Source: JBFMAE01 sp040756085 | Lineage (GTDB): Bacteria > Desulfobacterota > BSN033 > UBA1163 | Direction: 5' to 3' | NCBI GenBank assembly: GCA_040756085.1 | Contig: JBFMAE010000338.1 | Coordinates: 1 to 12,515 of the forward strand | DNA: 12,515 bases | Shown here: piece after piece, positions 5,743 through 12,515 of the stretch | Layout of the letters: each line of letters opens with the position of its first letter | How positions within the stretch are numbered: the first letter of the stretch is position 1 | Made by a program: the position numbers and the translations under genes | The notes under the pieces: generated by a model | What the model was told of the DNA's origin: nothing | Seen by the model: only the letters and a program-made list of their open reading frames with translations | The model's database searches: none

Positions 5743-7152
5743 TTGCAAAGTATTGCCACCGTCATTCTTGCCGCTGGGAAGGGGACCCGGATGAAATCGG
5801 ATCTGGTGAAGGTCCTCCACCCCCTTCTCGGCCTCCCTATGCTCTCCTATCCCATCGACCTTTCCCTGAACGGGATCAAAGCTGAAAAGACGATCGTTGT
5901 GGTAGGTCAGCAGGCGGATCAAATCAAAGAGAGGTTTAAAGACTCTCGAATTCAATTCGTCCTCCAGGAGGAACAATTGGGCACAGGCCATGCAGTCATG
6001 CAGGCCATTCCATTTCTCCAGGCCTTCACCGGCACGATTTTGATCCTCTGCGGAGATGTTCCTCTGGTAAAATCGAGGACCCTTCTCTCCTTTATCGACC
6101 TATTTCACGAAAATGCGTCCACCCTCTCTGTGCTGACCGCGGTTGTGGAGAACCCCTTTGGATATGGCCGGATCCTCCGGGGCCCGGACGGTTGGCTGGA
6201 GAAGATTGTGGAAGAGAAAGATGCTTCAGAGGAAGAGAGGCTGATCCGGGAGATCAACACAGGAATATTTTGCGTGAAAGCTTCCTATCTCGTCGAAGGC
6301 CTCAAAGAGATCGGACAGGAGAATGCACAGGGTGAATACTACCTGACGGACCTGGTTGGAATTGCGAAAAAGAGAGGGTTGAGGTGTTCTGCCCATATGG
6401 TGGCAGATCCAGTGGAAGTGATGGGGATCAACACACGAGTCGATCTTGCCATCGCCCATGAAGTGCTTAGGCAGGAGAAGGTGAGGGAATTGATGCTCTC
6501 CGGCGTGACCGTCATCGATCCCAGAACCACCTATGTGGACCGAACAGTCAAGGTGGAAAAAGACACGATCCTCTATCCGAATTGTGTCCTCCGGGGGAAG
6601 ACGAAAATTGGTGAACGGTGCATCATTGAGCCTAACGCGAGTATTTCAGATTCCATCATCGGCAACAAGGTGATGATACGTTCGAACTCTGTGATCACGG
6701 AGAGTAAGATCGAAGAAGAGGCTACCATCGGGCCCTTTGCCCATCTCCGACCCTTCACCGAGGTGAAGGCCAGAGCAAAGATCGGAAATTTCGTGGAGGT
6801 GAAGAAGTCAGTCGTCGGCAGGGGCTCTAAAGCCAATCATCTCGCCTATATCGGCGATTCCACCGTCGGTGAGGAAGTCAATATCGGCGCAGGGACGATC
6901 GTCTGTAACTATGATGGATTTGAGAAGCACCAGACGATCATCGGTGATCGGGTCTTTGTAGGATCGAATGTCGAGCTGGTGGCTCCGGTCAAGGTGGGGA
7001 AGAATGCCTCCATCGGTGCAGGCACCACCATTACAAAAGATGTTCCGGAGGGGGCGCTGGCGATCAGCCGGGTGAAGCAGAAGAACATCAGAGGTTGGAG
7101 CAAAAAGATAGAGCGCCGTCGTAAAAAGAGTGGAAGGAAAAATAGATCGTAA
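5743..7152 (+). CDS. glmU: Bifunctional GlmU: GlcN-1-P acetyltransferase / GlcNAc-1-P uridyltransferase
   Basis: 469 aa. GlmU acetylates glucosamine-1-phosphate with acetyl-CoA and then couples the product to UTP, giving UDP-GlcNAc for peptidoglycan and lipopolysaccharide. The N-terminal nucleotidyltransferase half shows LAAGKGTRM (9-17), KVLH (23-26), QLGTGHA (78-84), LCGDVPL (102-108) and NTGIF (172-176). From about residue 255 the left-handed beta-helix has hexapeptide-type turns. It includes RPFTEVKARAKIGNFVEVKK (336-355) and KANHLAYIGD (363-372), where His366 matches the catalytic base of the acetyltransferase site, then IGAGTIVCNYDG (381-392). The start is TTG: AAAAGGA lies 7 nt before it, and the next residues reach the nucleotide loop at the normal distance. 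A 25-residue, strongly basic tail follows the last helix turn. Both active sites look intact. The next gene is glmS, after a 284-nt spacer holding a repeat element. Confidence 0.97.
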   Translation: MQSIATVILAAGKGTRMKSDLVKVLHPLLGLPMLSYPIDLSLNGIKAEKTIVVVGQQADQIKERFKDSRIQFVLQEEQLGTGHAVMQAIPFLQAFTGTILILCGDVPLVKSRTLLSFIDLFHENASTLSVLTAVVENPFGYGRILRGPDGWLEKIVEEKDASEEERLIREINTGIFCVKASYLVEGLKEIGQENAQGEYYLTDLVGIAKKRGLRCSAHMVADPVEVMGINTRVDLAIAHEVLRQEKVRELMLSGVTVIDPRTTYVDRTVKVEKDTILYPNCVLRGKTKIGERCIIEPNASISDSIIGNKVMIRSNSVITESKIEEEATIGPFAHLRPFTEVKARAKIGNFVEVKKSVVGRGSKANHLAYIGDSTVGEEVNIGAGTIVCNYDGFEKHQTIIGDRVFVGSNVELVAPVKVGKNASIGAGTTITKDVPEGALAISRVKQKNIRGWSKKIERRRKKSGRKNRS

Positions 7153-7176
7153 CATCTTAGCACTTCTTGATTGGTG

Positions 7177-7403
7177 ACCGGCCGGAAATGCTTCTAAAGC
7201 TTTATCAGGCGGTCGTTCAATAATTTTACGGGAAAGGAGCCATATTGCTCAGCGGCATATCGTGAATGTATCTGGGACCTATTCAGCTTGTCGGCAATAA
7301 GAGGTTTCCGCCCTGCCTTCGCCGAAGCGCCTGCCCGCTGCACGAGGCTTCGGCAGGCGGGGCTACGCGCAGGCATAAAGCTTTCTCAGCATCTCCGTCC
7401 GGT
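7177..7403. repeat. MITE-like element with 29-bp terminal inverted repeats, copy 1 (before glmS)
   Basis: The left end (7177-7205) begins ACCGGCCGGAAATGCTTC and ends AAAGCTTTAT. The right end (7375-7403), read in reverse complement, begins ACCGGACGGAGATGCTGA and ends AAAGCTTTAT. They match over most of 29 bp. The left end continues into TCAGGCGGTCGTTCAATAAT, which matches TCAAGCGGTCATTTTAAAT in copy 2 at 9274-9425. The right end resembles the right end of copy 2 (GTCAGCATCCCTGTCCG type). No ORF of its own is convincing. It occupies most of the glmU-glmS gap and ends 33 nt before the glmS start. Likely a non-autonomous mobile or dispersed element; no transposase is nearby. Confidence 0.65.
7311..7374. 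repeat. GC-rich palindromic insert inside copy 1
   Basis: CGCCTGCC (7328-7335) and GGCAGGCG (7352-7359) form an 8-bp stem. Next to it CTTCG-C-CGAAG (7317-7327) is a second small palindrome. This 64-nt stretch has no counterpart in copy 2, where the sequence passes directly from GAGGTGCCGCT to ATAAAAATTT. It therefore looks like an insertion into copy 1. Its CCTGCC/GGCAGG core recalls the palindromes at 4301-4320 and 4391-4410. Confidence 0.55.
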
Positions 7404-7436
7404 TTGCTGGGGTTTGGGTAGGGGAGAGGTTTAAAG

Positions 7437-9266
7437 ATGTGCGGCATTGTCGGATATATCGGTTCCAGGGAGACGTCAAAAGTTCTCATTGATGGGCTCA
7501 AGCGATTGGAATACAGAGGGTATGACTCGGCAGGCATTGCTGTTTTTCATCGGGGCAGAATCGAGATCCGGAGGAAAGAGGGAAAATTATCAAAACTGGA
7601 GGAATTGATCGGAGAAGAGACCTTCAATGGAAAAGCCGGGATCGGCCATACCCGATGGGCTACCCATGGAAGGCCCTCTGACGAAAACGCCCACCCTCAT
7701 AAGGCAGGCAGGGTAGCCGTAGTCCACAACGGTATCATTGAGAACTACCTTCCTCTCAAGGAAGTTCTCAAAAAGAAAGGACATGTCTTCACCTCTGAAA
7801 CGGATACAGAAATCATTTCCCATCTGATTGACGAATTTCTTCAGGAAGGATACTCATCTTTGGATGCGGTGAGGATTGCCTTAGATAAGATTAGAGGTTC
7901 TTATGCGCTGGGGATTCTCTTCGAAGGAGAGGAACAGTGTTTGATCGCGGCAAGGAAGGAAAGTCCCCTGGTGATCGGCATGGGCGAACAGGAGTATTTT
8001 ATCGCTTCCGATATTCCTCCCATCCTCCCCTATACACGGAACTTTATCTTTATGGAAGATGGGGATGTAGCCCATCTCTCTCCCAAAGGGGTGAAGGTCT
8101 TCGGTGCAAAAGGAGAGGAGATTTCAAGGGAACCAAAGCAGGTGAACTGGAACCCTCTGATGGCCGAAAAGAGTGGGTATAAACATTTTATGCTCAAAGA
8201 GATCTTTGAACAACCCAGGGCAGTAATCGATACCATCCGGAGTCGTATCTCCGAAGAGCAGGGCGATGGGATCCTCAAAGAAGTCCAACTGGATCCGATG
8301 GCATTGAAAAAAATTCGAAGGATCTATCTGATCGCTTGTGGCACTTCCTACCATGCGGCCCTGGTGGGAAAGTTTCTTATCGAAGGGTTCTGCCGGATTC
8401 CCGTGGAGGCGGACATCGGCTCCGAGTTCCGATACCGAAACCCCATTATCGGAGAGGATACCTTGCTGGTGGCGATCTCTCAATCGGGAGAGACCGCCGA
8501 TACCCTGGCTGCATTGAGGGAAGGAAAACGAAAAGGGGCGATGACTTTGGCCATCTGCAATGTGGTAGAGTCGAGTCTGGCAAGGGATTCGGATCATGTA
8601 ATTTACACCCACGCAGGTCCTGAGATCGGTGTGGCCTCGACCAAGACCTTTATCACCCAGCTGATCATCCTCTTTCTCCTCTCGCTCCGGATCGGAAGAG
8701 AAATGGGTCTTCTCTCCACCAAAGAAGGGAAATCCTTGATCGAGGAGTTAATTAAAATTCCCCACCTGATGGAAGAGATGCTCAAATCATCAAAGCAAGT
8801 CGCTCAGATTGCCAAAAAATACCTCTATGCCAGGGACTTCCTCTACTTGGGAAGAGGAATCAACTATCCAATTGCATTGGAGGGAGCACTGAAGTTGAAG
8901 GAAATCTCTTATGTCCATGCAGAGGGCTATCCTGCCGGTGAGATGAAACATGGGCCCATCGCTTTGATCGATCGGGAGATGCCGGTCGTCGTCCTTGCAA
9001 CCAAAAACGAGGTTTATGAGAAAGTCATTTCCAATATCGAAGAGGTGAAGGCGAGGGAAGGAAGGGTGATTGCCCTTGCCTCTCCATCGGATCGAGAGAT
9101 CGCCAAAAAGGCAGACGATATCATCTTCATTCCTGAAACCCATCCTGCCCTGACCCCCATCCTTCTTGCGATTCCCCTTCAACTTTTGGCTTATTATATG
9201 GCTGACTTCAAAGGCACGGATGTGGATCAGCCAAGAAACCTGGCCAAGAGCGTAACCGTCGAGTAA
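7437..9266 (+). CDS. glmS: Glutamine-fructose-6-phosphate aminotransferase (isomerizing)
   Basis: 609 aa, the same length as the E. coli enzyme. It makes glucosamine-6-phosphate from fructose-6-phosphate and glutamine, the first committed step to UDP-GlcNAc. The glutaminase domain begins MCGIVGYIG, with Cys2 as the N-terminal nucleophile after Met removal, followed by RWATHG, HNGIIENY and SETDTE. Two SIS sugar-isomerase domains follow: ACGTSYHAAL, SQSGETADTLAALR and ASTKTF in the first, and EGYPAGEMKHGP near the second active site. The C-terminus DQPRNLAKSVTVE is canonical and closes the active site in the family. The start has GGGGAGAGG 7 to 8 nt upstream. I see no glmS ribozyme consensus in the leader, which is mostly repeat element. 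Together with glmU it forms a UDP-GlcNAc cluster; GlmM is not in the window. Confidence 0.98.
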   Translation: MCGIVGYIGSRETSKVLIDGLKRLEYRGYDSAGIAVFHRGRIEIRRKEGKLSKLEELIGEETFNGKAGIGHTRWATHGRPSDENAHPHKAGRVAVVHNGIIENYLPLKEVLKKKGHVFTSETDTEIISHLIDEFLQEGYSSLDAVRIALDKIRGSYALGILFEGEEQCLIAARKESPLVIGMGEQEYFIASDIPPILPYTRNFIFMEDGDVAHLSPKGVKVFGAKGEEISREPKQVNWNPLMAEKSGYKHFMLKEIFEQPRAVIDTIRSRISEEQGDGILKEVQLDPMALKKIRRIYLIACGTSYHAALVGKFLIEGFCRIPVEADIGSEFRYRNPIIGEDTLLVAISQSGETADTLAALREGKRKGAMTLAICNVVESSLARDSDHVIYTHAGPEIGVASTKTFITQLIILFLLSLRIGREMGLLSTKEGKSLIEELIKIPHLMEEMLKSSKQVAQIAKKYLYARDFLYLGRGINYPIALEGALKLKEISYVHAEGYPAGEMKHGPIALIDREMPVVVLATKNEVYEKVISNIEEVKAREGRVIALASPSDREIAKKADDIIFIPETHPALTPILLAIPLQLLAYYMADFKGTDVDQPRNLAKSVTVE

Positions 9267-9273
9267 TCTGCCA

Positions 9274-9425
9274 GACAGGGATGCTTCCAAATCTTTATCA
9301 AGCGGTCATTTTAAATTTTATGGGCAATAGGTGTTGTCTTAAAAGGGAGGTTGGTAAAGTGTTTTTGATCTCTGCAAGAAGTTCACAAAGAGGTGCCGCT
9401 ATAAAAATTTGTCAGCATCCCTGTC
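9274..9425. repeat. MITE-like element with about 25-bp terminal inverted repeats, copy 2 (after glmS)
   Basis: The left end (9274-9298) begins GACAGGGATGCTTCCAAAT and ends CTTTAT. The right end (9401-9425), in reverse complement, begins GACAGGGATGCTGACAAAT and ends TTTTTAT. It starts 7 nt after the glmS stop, so the terminal repeats could also serve as a 3' mRNA structure. The interior is AT-rich with no supported gene. It aligns with copy 1 at both ends and, for example, at TTTATCAAGCGGTC (copy 1: TTTATCAGGCGGTC) and AAGAGGTGCCGC (copy 1: AAGAGGTTTCCGC). Confidence 0.65.
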
Positions 9426-9462
9426 CGTCTTTCATTTTTTATTTTGAAATTTGAAGGTTCAT

Positions 9463-9490
9463 AACTCATAATTCATAATTCATAACTCAT
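9463..9490 (+). repeat. Four-unit heptamer array directly before pcrA
   Basis: Four consecutive 7-bp units, AACTCAT, AATTCAT, AATTCAT and AACTCAT, end one base before the pcrA ATG. The array occupies the place where a Shine-Dalgarno should be. The nearest purine-rich stretch (TTGAAGG) is about 35 nt away. It resembles the heptamer array before the ACT gene. Confidence 0.75.
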
Positions 9491-9491
9491 T

Positions 9492-11753
9492 ATGTCTTTA
9501 TTAAACGATCTCAATCCTTTTCAACAGAAGGCTGTTTTGGAAACAGAGGGGCCGCTTCTCGTCTTTGCAGGTGCAGGGAGCGGGAAGACCCGGGTCCTGA
9601 CTTACCGAATAGCCTATCTTATCCAAGAGAAGGGAATTCCCCCCTGGAATATTTTTGCCGTTACCTTCACCAATAAGGCGGCAGATGAGATGCGAGAAAG
9701 AGTGGAGAGGCTTCTCGCAAGGTCGGCCAAAGGGACCTGGATCTCAACCTTCCATTCGGCCTGCGTCCGTATTCTGAGACAACATATTGAGCGTCTCGGC
9801 TTCCAAAGAAATTTTGTCATTTATGATGAGCAGGATCAGGAGCGACACCTCAAGGAAGTCATGAAGGAGTTGGACCTCGACTTCGGGATGTTCCATCCGA
9901 GGGCGGTGCGATCTAAGATCGAGAGTTTGAAGAACGAAGGGATCACTCCTGAACAATATCTTCCAGACCCGTATAATATCTTCCAAAAAAGGGTTGCTTT
10001 GGTCTATCAGCGATATCAGGAGGACCTTCGGCGAAACAACGCCCTCGACTTTGGAGACCTCCTCACCTTTGTGACGATCCTTTTTAGACGATTTCCAGAG
10101 ATCCTGAAGTCCTATCAGGAACTCTGCCGATATGTGATGGTGGATGAATTTCAGGATACAAACCTGATCCAGTATCAACTCATCCAGCAGATGGTGGGGA
10201 GGCACCGGAATATCTGCGTGGTTGGTGACGATGACCAATCCATCTACCGCTGGAGAGGGGCAGAGGTAGGGAATATTTTGAACTTTGAAAAAGACTTTCC
10301 AGAGACCAAGATCGTTACTCTGGAACAGAACTACCGTTCCACCCAGAACATCCTTCAGGCGGCCAACCGTATCGTTCGTAGAAATCGTTTGAGGAAGGAG
10401 AAGGTCCTCTGGACGGAGAACCCTGAAGGGAGCCTCCTCACCTTCTATACCGCCGAGGATGAGGGGGATGAGGCACGTTTCGTCGTCCAAAAAATCATGG
10501 AACAAATTCATCTCTCTTCTCCGACAGGTTTTTCAATAAAGAGATCGGCCAGGTCTTATCGTGATATCGCCGTCTTCTACCGGATCAATGCCCAATCTCG
10601 TGCCATCGAAGATGAACTGATTAAACATCAAATCCCCTATACGGTTGTGGGAGGGATGAAATTCTACGATCGGAAAGAGATCAAGGATGTCCTGGCCTAC
10701 TTGAAACTGATCGCTAACCCCTCGGACAGTCTCAGTCTGAAGAGGATTATCAATATCCCTTCAAGGGGAATCGGAGAGAAGACGATGGAGAAGCTGGAAA
10801 CCCTCTCCAGGGAGAAGGATCTCTCCCTTTATGAAGGGATGAAGCTAACACGGAAGGAAGATTGGCTCTCTCCCCATGCCCGCACAAAGATGGAAGAGTT
10901 TATCCATCTCGTAGAGGAGTTCCGAAAGGAGATAAAAGCCTTCTCCCTCAGTCAATTAACCTTAGCCCTCCTGGCCAAGACCGGATATCTTGATCGGCTG
11001 AAGGAGGAAGGAACGGACGAGGCGTTTTCCAAGATAGAGAACATTGATGAATTGATCAATGTGATGATGGAACTTGAGCAGGGAGACGAAGAGGTTTCGT
11101 TAGAAACCTTTCTGGATAAGGTTTCGCTTGTGACCGATGTGGATCTTTACGAGGACAAAGGGAACCGGGTCTCCCTGATGACCCTCCACTGTGCAAAAGG
11201 CCTGGAGTTTCCCATGGTCTTCATCGTCGGGACCGAAGAAGGACTGCTGCCCCATTACAGGCGGGGTGAGGAGATTGAAGATATGGAAGAGGAGAGGAGG
11301 CTCTTCTATGTAGGGATCACCCGTGCAAAGGAATATCTTTTCCTTTCGAGAGCAGAGAAACGTTTCACTTTTGGCATGGGCCGGGCCAATCTCCCCTCCC
11401 GCTTTCTTGACGAACTCCCCACGGAGTTGATTCAGATAGAGGAGAGACCAGGGAGGTTGGAAAATCTGTTTCCTCGGGAAACCTTATGGGAAGGTCATTT
11501 CCAGCAGACCGAAAAGGCGACCGATGATCTGATACAGGAGAGTTTTTCCGTGGCAGGAGAGCGAATTGTCCTTAGCCCTGAAGGGTTCTTTCCACTCAGA
11601 ATAGGGATGAGGGTGAGGCACCCAAAATTTGGTGAGGGAAGAGTAAAATCCATTGAAGGGATGGATGAGAATCAAAAAGCAACGATCCTTTTTCAAACCG
11701 TGGGCAGCAAACGCCTCAAAGTCCGTTATGCGAATCTGGAAATCTTGGAATAA
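9492..11753 (+). CDS. pcrA: ATP-dependent DNA helicase PcrA/UvrD (superfamily 1A)
   Basis: 753 aa. It is a 3'-5' helicase that unwinds DNA in nucleotide excision and mismatch repair and clears RecA or stalled RNA polymerase from DNA. All SF1 motifs are visible. The N-terminal Q-motif region is LNDLNPFQQKAV. Motif I is GAGSGKT (27-33), Ia is AVTFTNKAADEM (56-67), II is VDEFQDT (217-223), III is GDDDQSIYRWRGA (245-257) and IV is EQNYRST (278-284). Further on are V (SLMTLHCAKGLEFPMVFIVG) and VI (EERRLFYVGITRAKEYLFLS). The last 50 or so residues (from about 702, LRIGMRVRHPKFGEGRV) form the Tudor-like domain that contacts RNA polymerase in PcrA/UvrD, separating it from Rep. The start fits the family N-terminus although no Shine-Dalgarno precedes it. 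It is not obviously in an operon with glmS: 225 nt of repeat material intervene. Confidence 0.96.
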   Translation: MSLLNDLNPFQQKAVLETEGPLLVFAGAGSGKTRVLTYRIAYLIQEKGIPPWNIFAVTFTNKAADEMRERVERLLARSAKGTWISTFHSACVRILRQHIERLGFQRNFVIYDEQDQERHLKEVMKELDLDFGMFHPRAVRSKIESLKNEGITPEQYLPDPYNIFQKRVALVYQRYQEDLRRNNALDFGDLLTFVTILFRRFPEILKSYQELCRYVMVDEFQDTNLIQYQLIQQMVGRHRNICVVGDDDQSIYRWRGAEVGNILNFEKDFPETKIVTLEQNYRSTQNILQAANRIVRRNRLRKEKVLWTENPEGSLLTFYTAEDEGDEARFVVQKIMEQIHLSSPTGFSIKRSARSYRDIAVFYRINAQSRAIEDELIKHQIPYTVVGGMKFYDRKEIKDVLAYLKLIANPSDSLSLKRIINIPSRGIGEKTMEKLETLSREKDLSLYEGMKLTRKEDWLSPHARTKMEEFIHLVEEFRKEIKAFSLSQLTLALLAKTGYLDRLKEEGTDEAFSKIENIDELINVMMELEQGDEEVSLETFLDKVSLVTDVDLYEDKGNRVSLMTLHCAKGLEFPMVFIVGTEEGLLPHYRRGEEIEDMEEERRLFYVGITRAKEYLFLSRAEKRFTFGMGRANLPSRFLDELPTELIQIEERPGRLENLFPRETLWEGHFQQTEKATDDLIQESFSVAGERIVLSPEGFFPLRIGMRVRHPKFGEGRVKSIEGMDENQKATILFQTVGSKRLKVRYANLEILE

Positions 11754-11763
11754 AAGTGTAGGG

Positions 11764-11793
11764 TTCAAGGATTCAAGGGTCAAGGGTTCAAGA
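11764..11793 (+). repeat. Degenerate 7-8 nt tandem repeat (TTCAAGG-type)
   Basis: Four near-copies of a TTCAAGG-type unit (TTCAAGG, ATTCAAGG, GTCAAGG, GTTCAAGA) lie 10 nt after the pcrA stop. The unit length is close to that of the two heptamer arrays in this window but the sequence differs. Confidence 0.55.
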
Positions 11794-11807
11794 GAAAAAA
11801 ATGATTT

Positions 11808-11835
11808 ACGAGTCACGAATCACGAGTCACGGGTC
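11808..11835 (+). repeat. Four-unit heptamer array before the ACT-domain gene
   Basis: Units ACGAGTC, ACGAATC, ACGAGTC and ACGGGTC are in exact 7-bp register. They lie 20 nt before the ATG and 10 nt before its GGGAGG ribosome binding site. In shifted register the unit is TCACGAR, similar to TCATAAY in the array before pcrA. Confidence 0.75.
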
Positions 11836-11854
11836 ATGTGATTTGGGAGGATCC

Positions 11855-12394
11855 ATGAAAACCTATTTTATTTTGTCGGCCATAGGGAAGGATCGGCCAG
11901 GGATCGTGGCCGATGTTTCTGAGGTGATTTACAACTGCGGGGGGAATATCGAAGATTCAAGTATGACCCTTCTCCGTAATCACTTTGCCCTTCTCCTCCT
12001 TTTTTCAACGGAAAGAGAGGAGGTGAGCCAAAAACTTCCCTCCGGTTTAAGACGCCTGGAATGGGAGAAGAACCTCACCCTCTTCTATTCACCCATCACC
12101 ATTGAGGAGGCCCACCTCAGGACGAAGGGAGAAGTTGACCATTTCAAAATAACGACTTCAGGGGTTGACCATGCCGGGATCGTTTTTAAGGTCTGTCGGC
12201 TTCTGGCCGATCGGAATATCAATATCGTTGATATGAAGACCCTTCGCCATGTTTCCCCAGAGAGTGGGACCCCCCTCTTTGAGATGGACATCGATATTGA
12301 CGTTCCACGATCGATATCTGAAGAGGGTTTGAGAAATGACCTCCACTGCTTAGCCAATGAACTGATGATCGATCTGGTCCTAAAAAGAATTTAA
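11855..12394 (+). CDS. Double ACT-domain protein, GcvR-like
   Basis: 179 aa made of two ACT domains. The first (about 4-80) starts with FILSAIGKDRPGIVADVSEV and continues with the GGNIEDSSMTLLRNHFALLL block. The second (about 96-178) has FKITTSGVDHAGIVFKVCRL and NINIVDMKTL. The GKDRPG and VDHAG turns are typical of ligand-binding ACT loops. The architecture is that of GcvR, the regulator of the glycine-cleavage operon in E. coli, but many such proteins are uncharacterised, and no gcv genes are in the window. It is cytosolic, with no signal peptide, DNA-binding domain or catalytic domain, so it probably acts by protein contact or amino-acid sensing. The start at 11855 has GGGAGG with 4 nt spacing. 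An upstream in-frame ATG at 11801 would read through the heptamer array and add 18 unrelated residues, so it was not used. Confidence 0.87.
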   Translation: MKTYFILSAIGKDRPGIVADVSEVIYNCGGNIEDSSMTLLRNHFALLLLFSTEREEVSQKLPSGLRRLEWEKNLTLFYSPITIEEAHLRTKGEVDHFKITTSGVDHAGIVFKVCRLLADRNINIVDMKTLRHVSPESGTPLFEMDIDIDVPRSISEEGLRNDLHCLANELMIDLVLKRI

Positions 12395-12420
12395 GTGGAA
12401 AAACTTTTTCTTTTTGAAGT

Positions 12421-12515
12421 TCATAGAATATAAGGAACTTTCAAATTGTAGTTTTTATATACAACAAATGTTTCTGTTGAGTAGACATCGCTTATTTTAG
12501 AAACTTCTTTCGTAA
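12421..12515 (-). CDS. Possible 3' tail of a convergent gene (partial, doubtful)
   Basis: On the minus strand one frame is open from the window edge for 30 codons to a TGA at 12423-12421. It encodes a mixed sequence including KISDVYSTETFVVYKNYN. It would meet the ACT gene tail to tail with 26 nt between. An open frame of this length can arise by chance in AT-rich DNA, and no family is recognisable. The rest of the 121-nt right edge holds nothing else I can support. Confidence 0.25.
   Translation of the reverse strand, partial: TKEVSKISDVYSTETFVVYKNYNLKVPYIL

Noticed and set aside
7153..7436. glmS ribozyme in the glmS leader
   Set aside because: I could not find the ribozyme's conserved core. 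The leader is mostly the terminal-inverted-repeat element and its GC-rich insert, and a similar element lies after glmS, so it is not leader-specific.
8124..10511. Long antisense open frames over glmS and pcrA (for example 8124-8612 and 9744-10511 on the minus strand)
   Set aside because: They are shadows of well-identified genes with full family motifs on the plus strand. Their translations show no recognisable domain.
11764..11835. CRISPR-like repeat array
   Set aside because: The units are 7-8 nt, directly tandem and without spacers, so this is a short tandem repeat and not CRISPR.
11801..11854. Upstream start of the ACT-domain gene at 11801
   Set aside because: The added residues come from the heptamer array. 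ATG at 11855 has GGGAGG just upstream and begins directly at the ACT fold.

Overview
The window looks like a chromosomal segment of a Gram-negative, probably deltaproteobacterial (Desulfobacterota-like) bacterium. This is an inference. It rests on a TonB-dependent outer-membrane receptor, a full-length glmU–glmS pair, a PcrA/UvrD helicase, a GcvR-like double-ACT protein, and spacers packed with hairpin-type dispersed repeats and heptamer arrays. No rRNA, tRNA, CRISPR array or transposase gene was seen.

Left part (1-4250, minus strand): a cobalamin-controlled operon read right to left. A strong promoter (TTGACA, 17 nt, TTAAAT) leads into a cobalamin riboswitch (aptamer about 4201-3995). Its expression platform has an intrinsic terminator (3943-3905) and a visible competing antiterminator. 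Then come btuB (outer-membrane corrinoid receptor), a 13-bp hairpin, cobD (PLP-dependent threonine-phosphate decarboxylase family), and a 13-nt-overlapping gene for an asparagine-synthase-type PP-loop enzyme that has no N-terminal glutaminase domain and runs off the left edge. The logic is corrinoid uptake plus nucleotide-loop assembly, with an unexplained ATP-dependent amide-forming enzyme coupled to cobD. The last two genes look clearly more AT-rich than the right half of the window.

Middle (4251-5742): a 190-bp nested inverted repeat, a PfkB-family carbohydrate or nucleoside kinase on the minus strand, and a 330-bp divergent spacer. The spacer holds palindromic repeats and a good promoter for glmU.

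Right part (5743-12394, plus strand): glmU (TTG start), glmS, pcrA/uvrD and a double-ACT-domain regulator. GlmS and GlmU supply the first and the last two steps of UDP-GlcNAc synthesis. glmS is bracketed by two diverged copies of one short element with terminal inverted repeats (7177-7403 and 9274-9425). Four-unit heptamer arrays lie just before pcrA and the ACT gene. The last 120 bases are AT-rich, with at most the tail of a convergent gene.

The items most worth following up are the glutaminase-less asparagine-synthase-like protein in a B12-riboswitch operon, the paired MITE-like elements around glmS, and the heptamer arrays.
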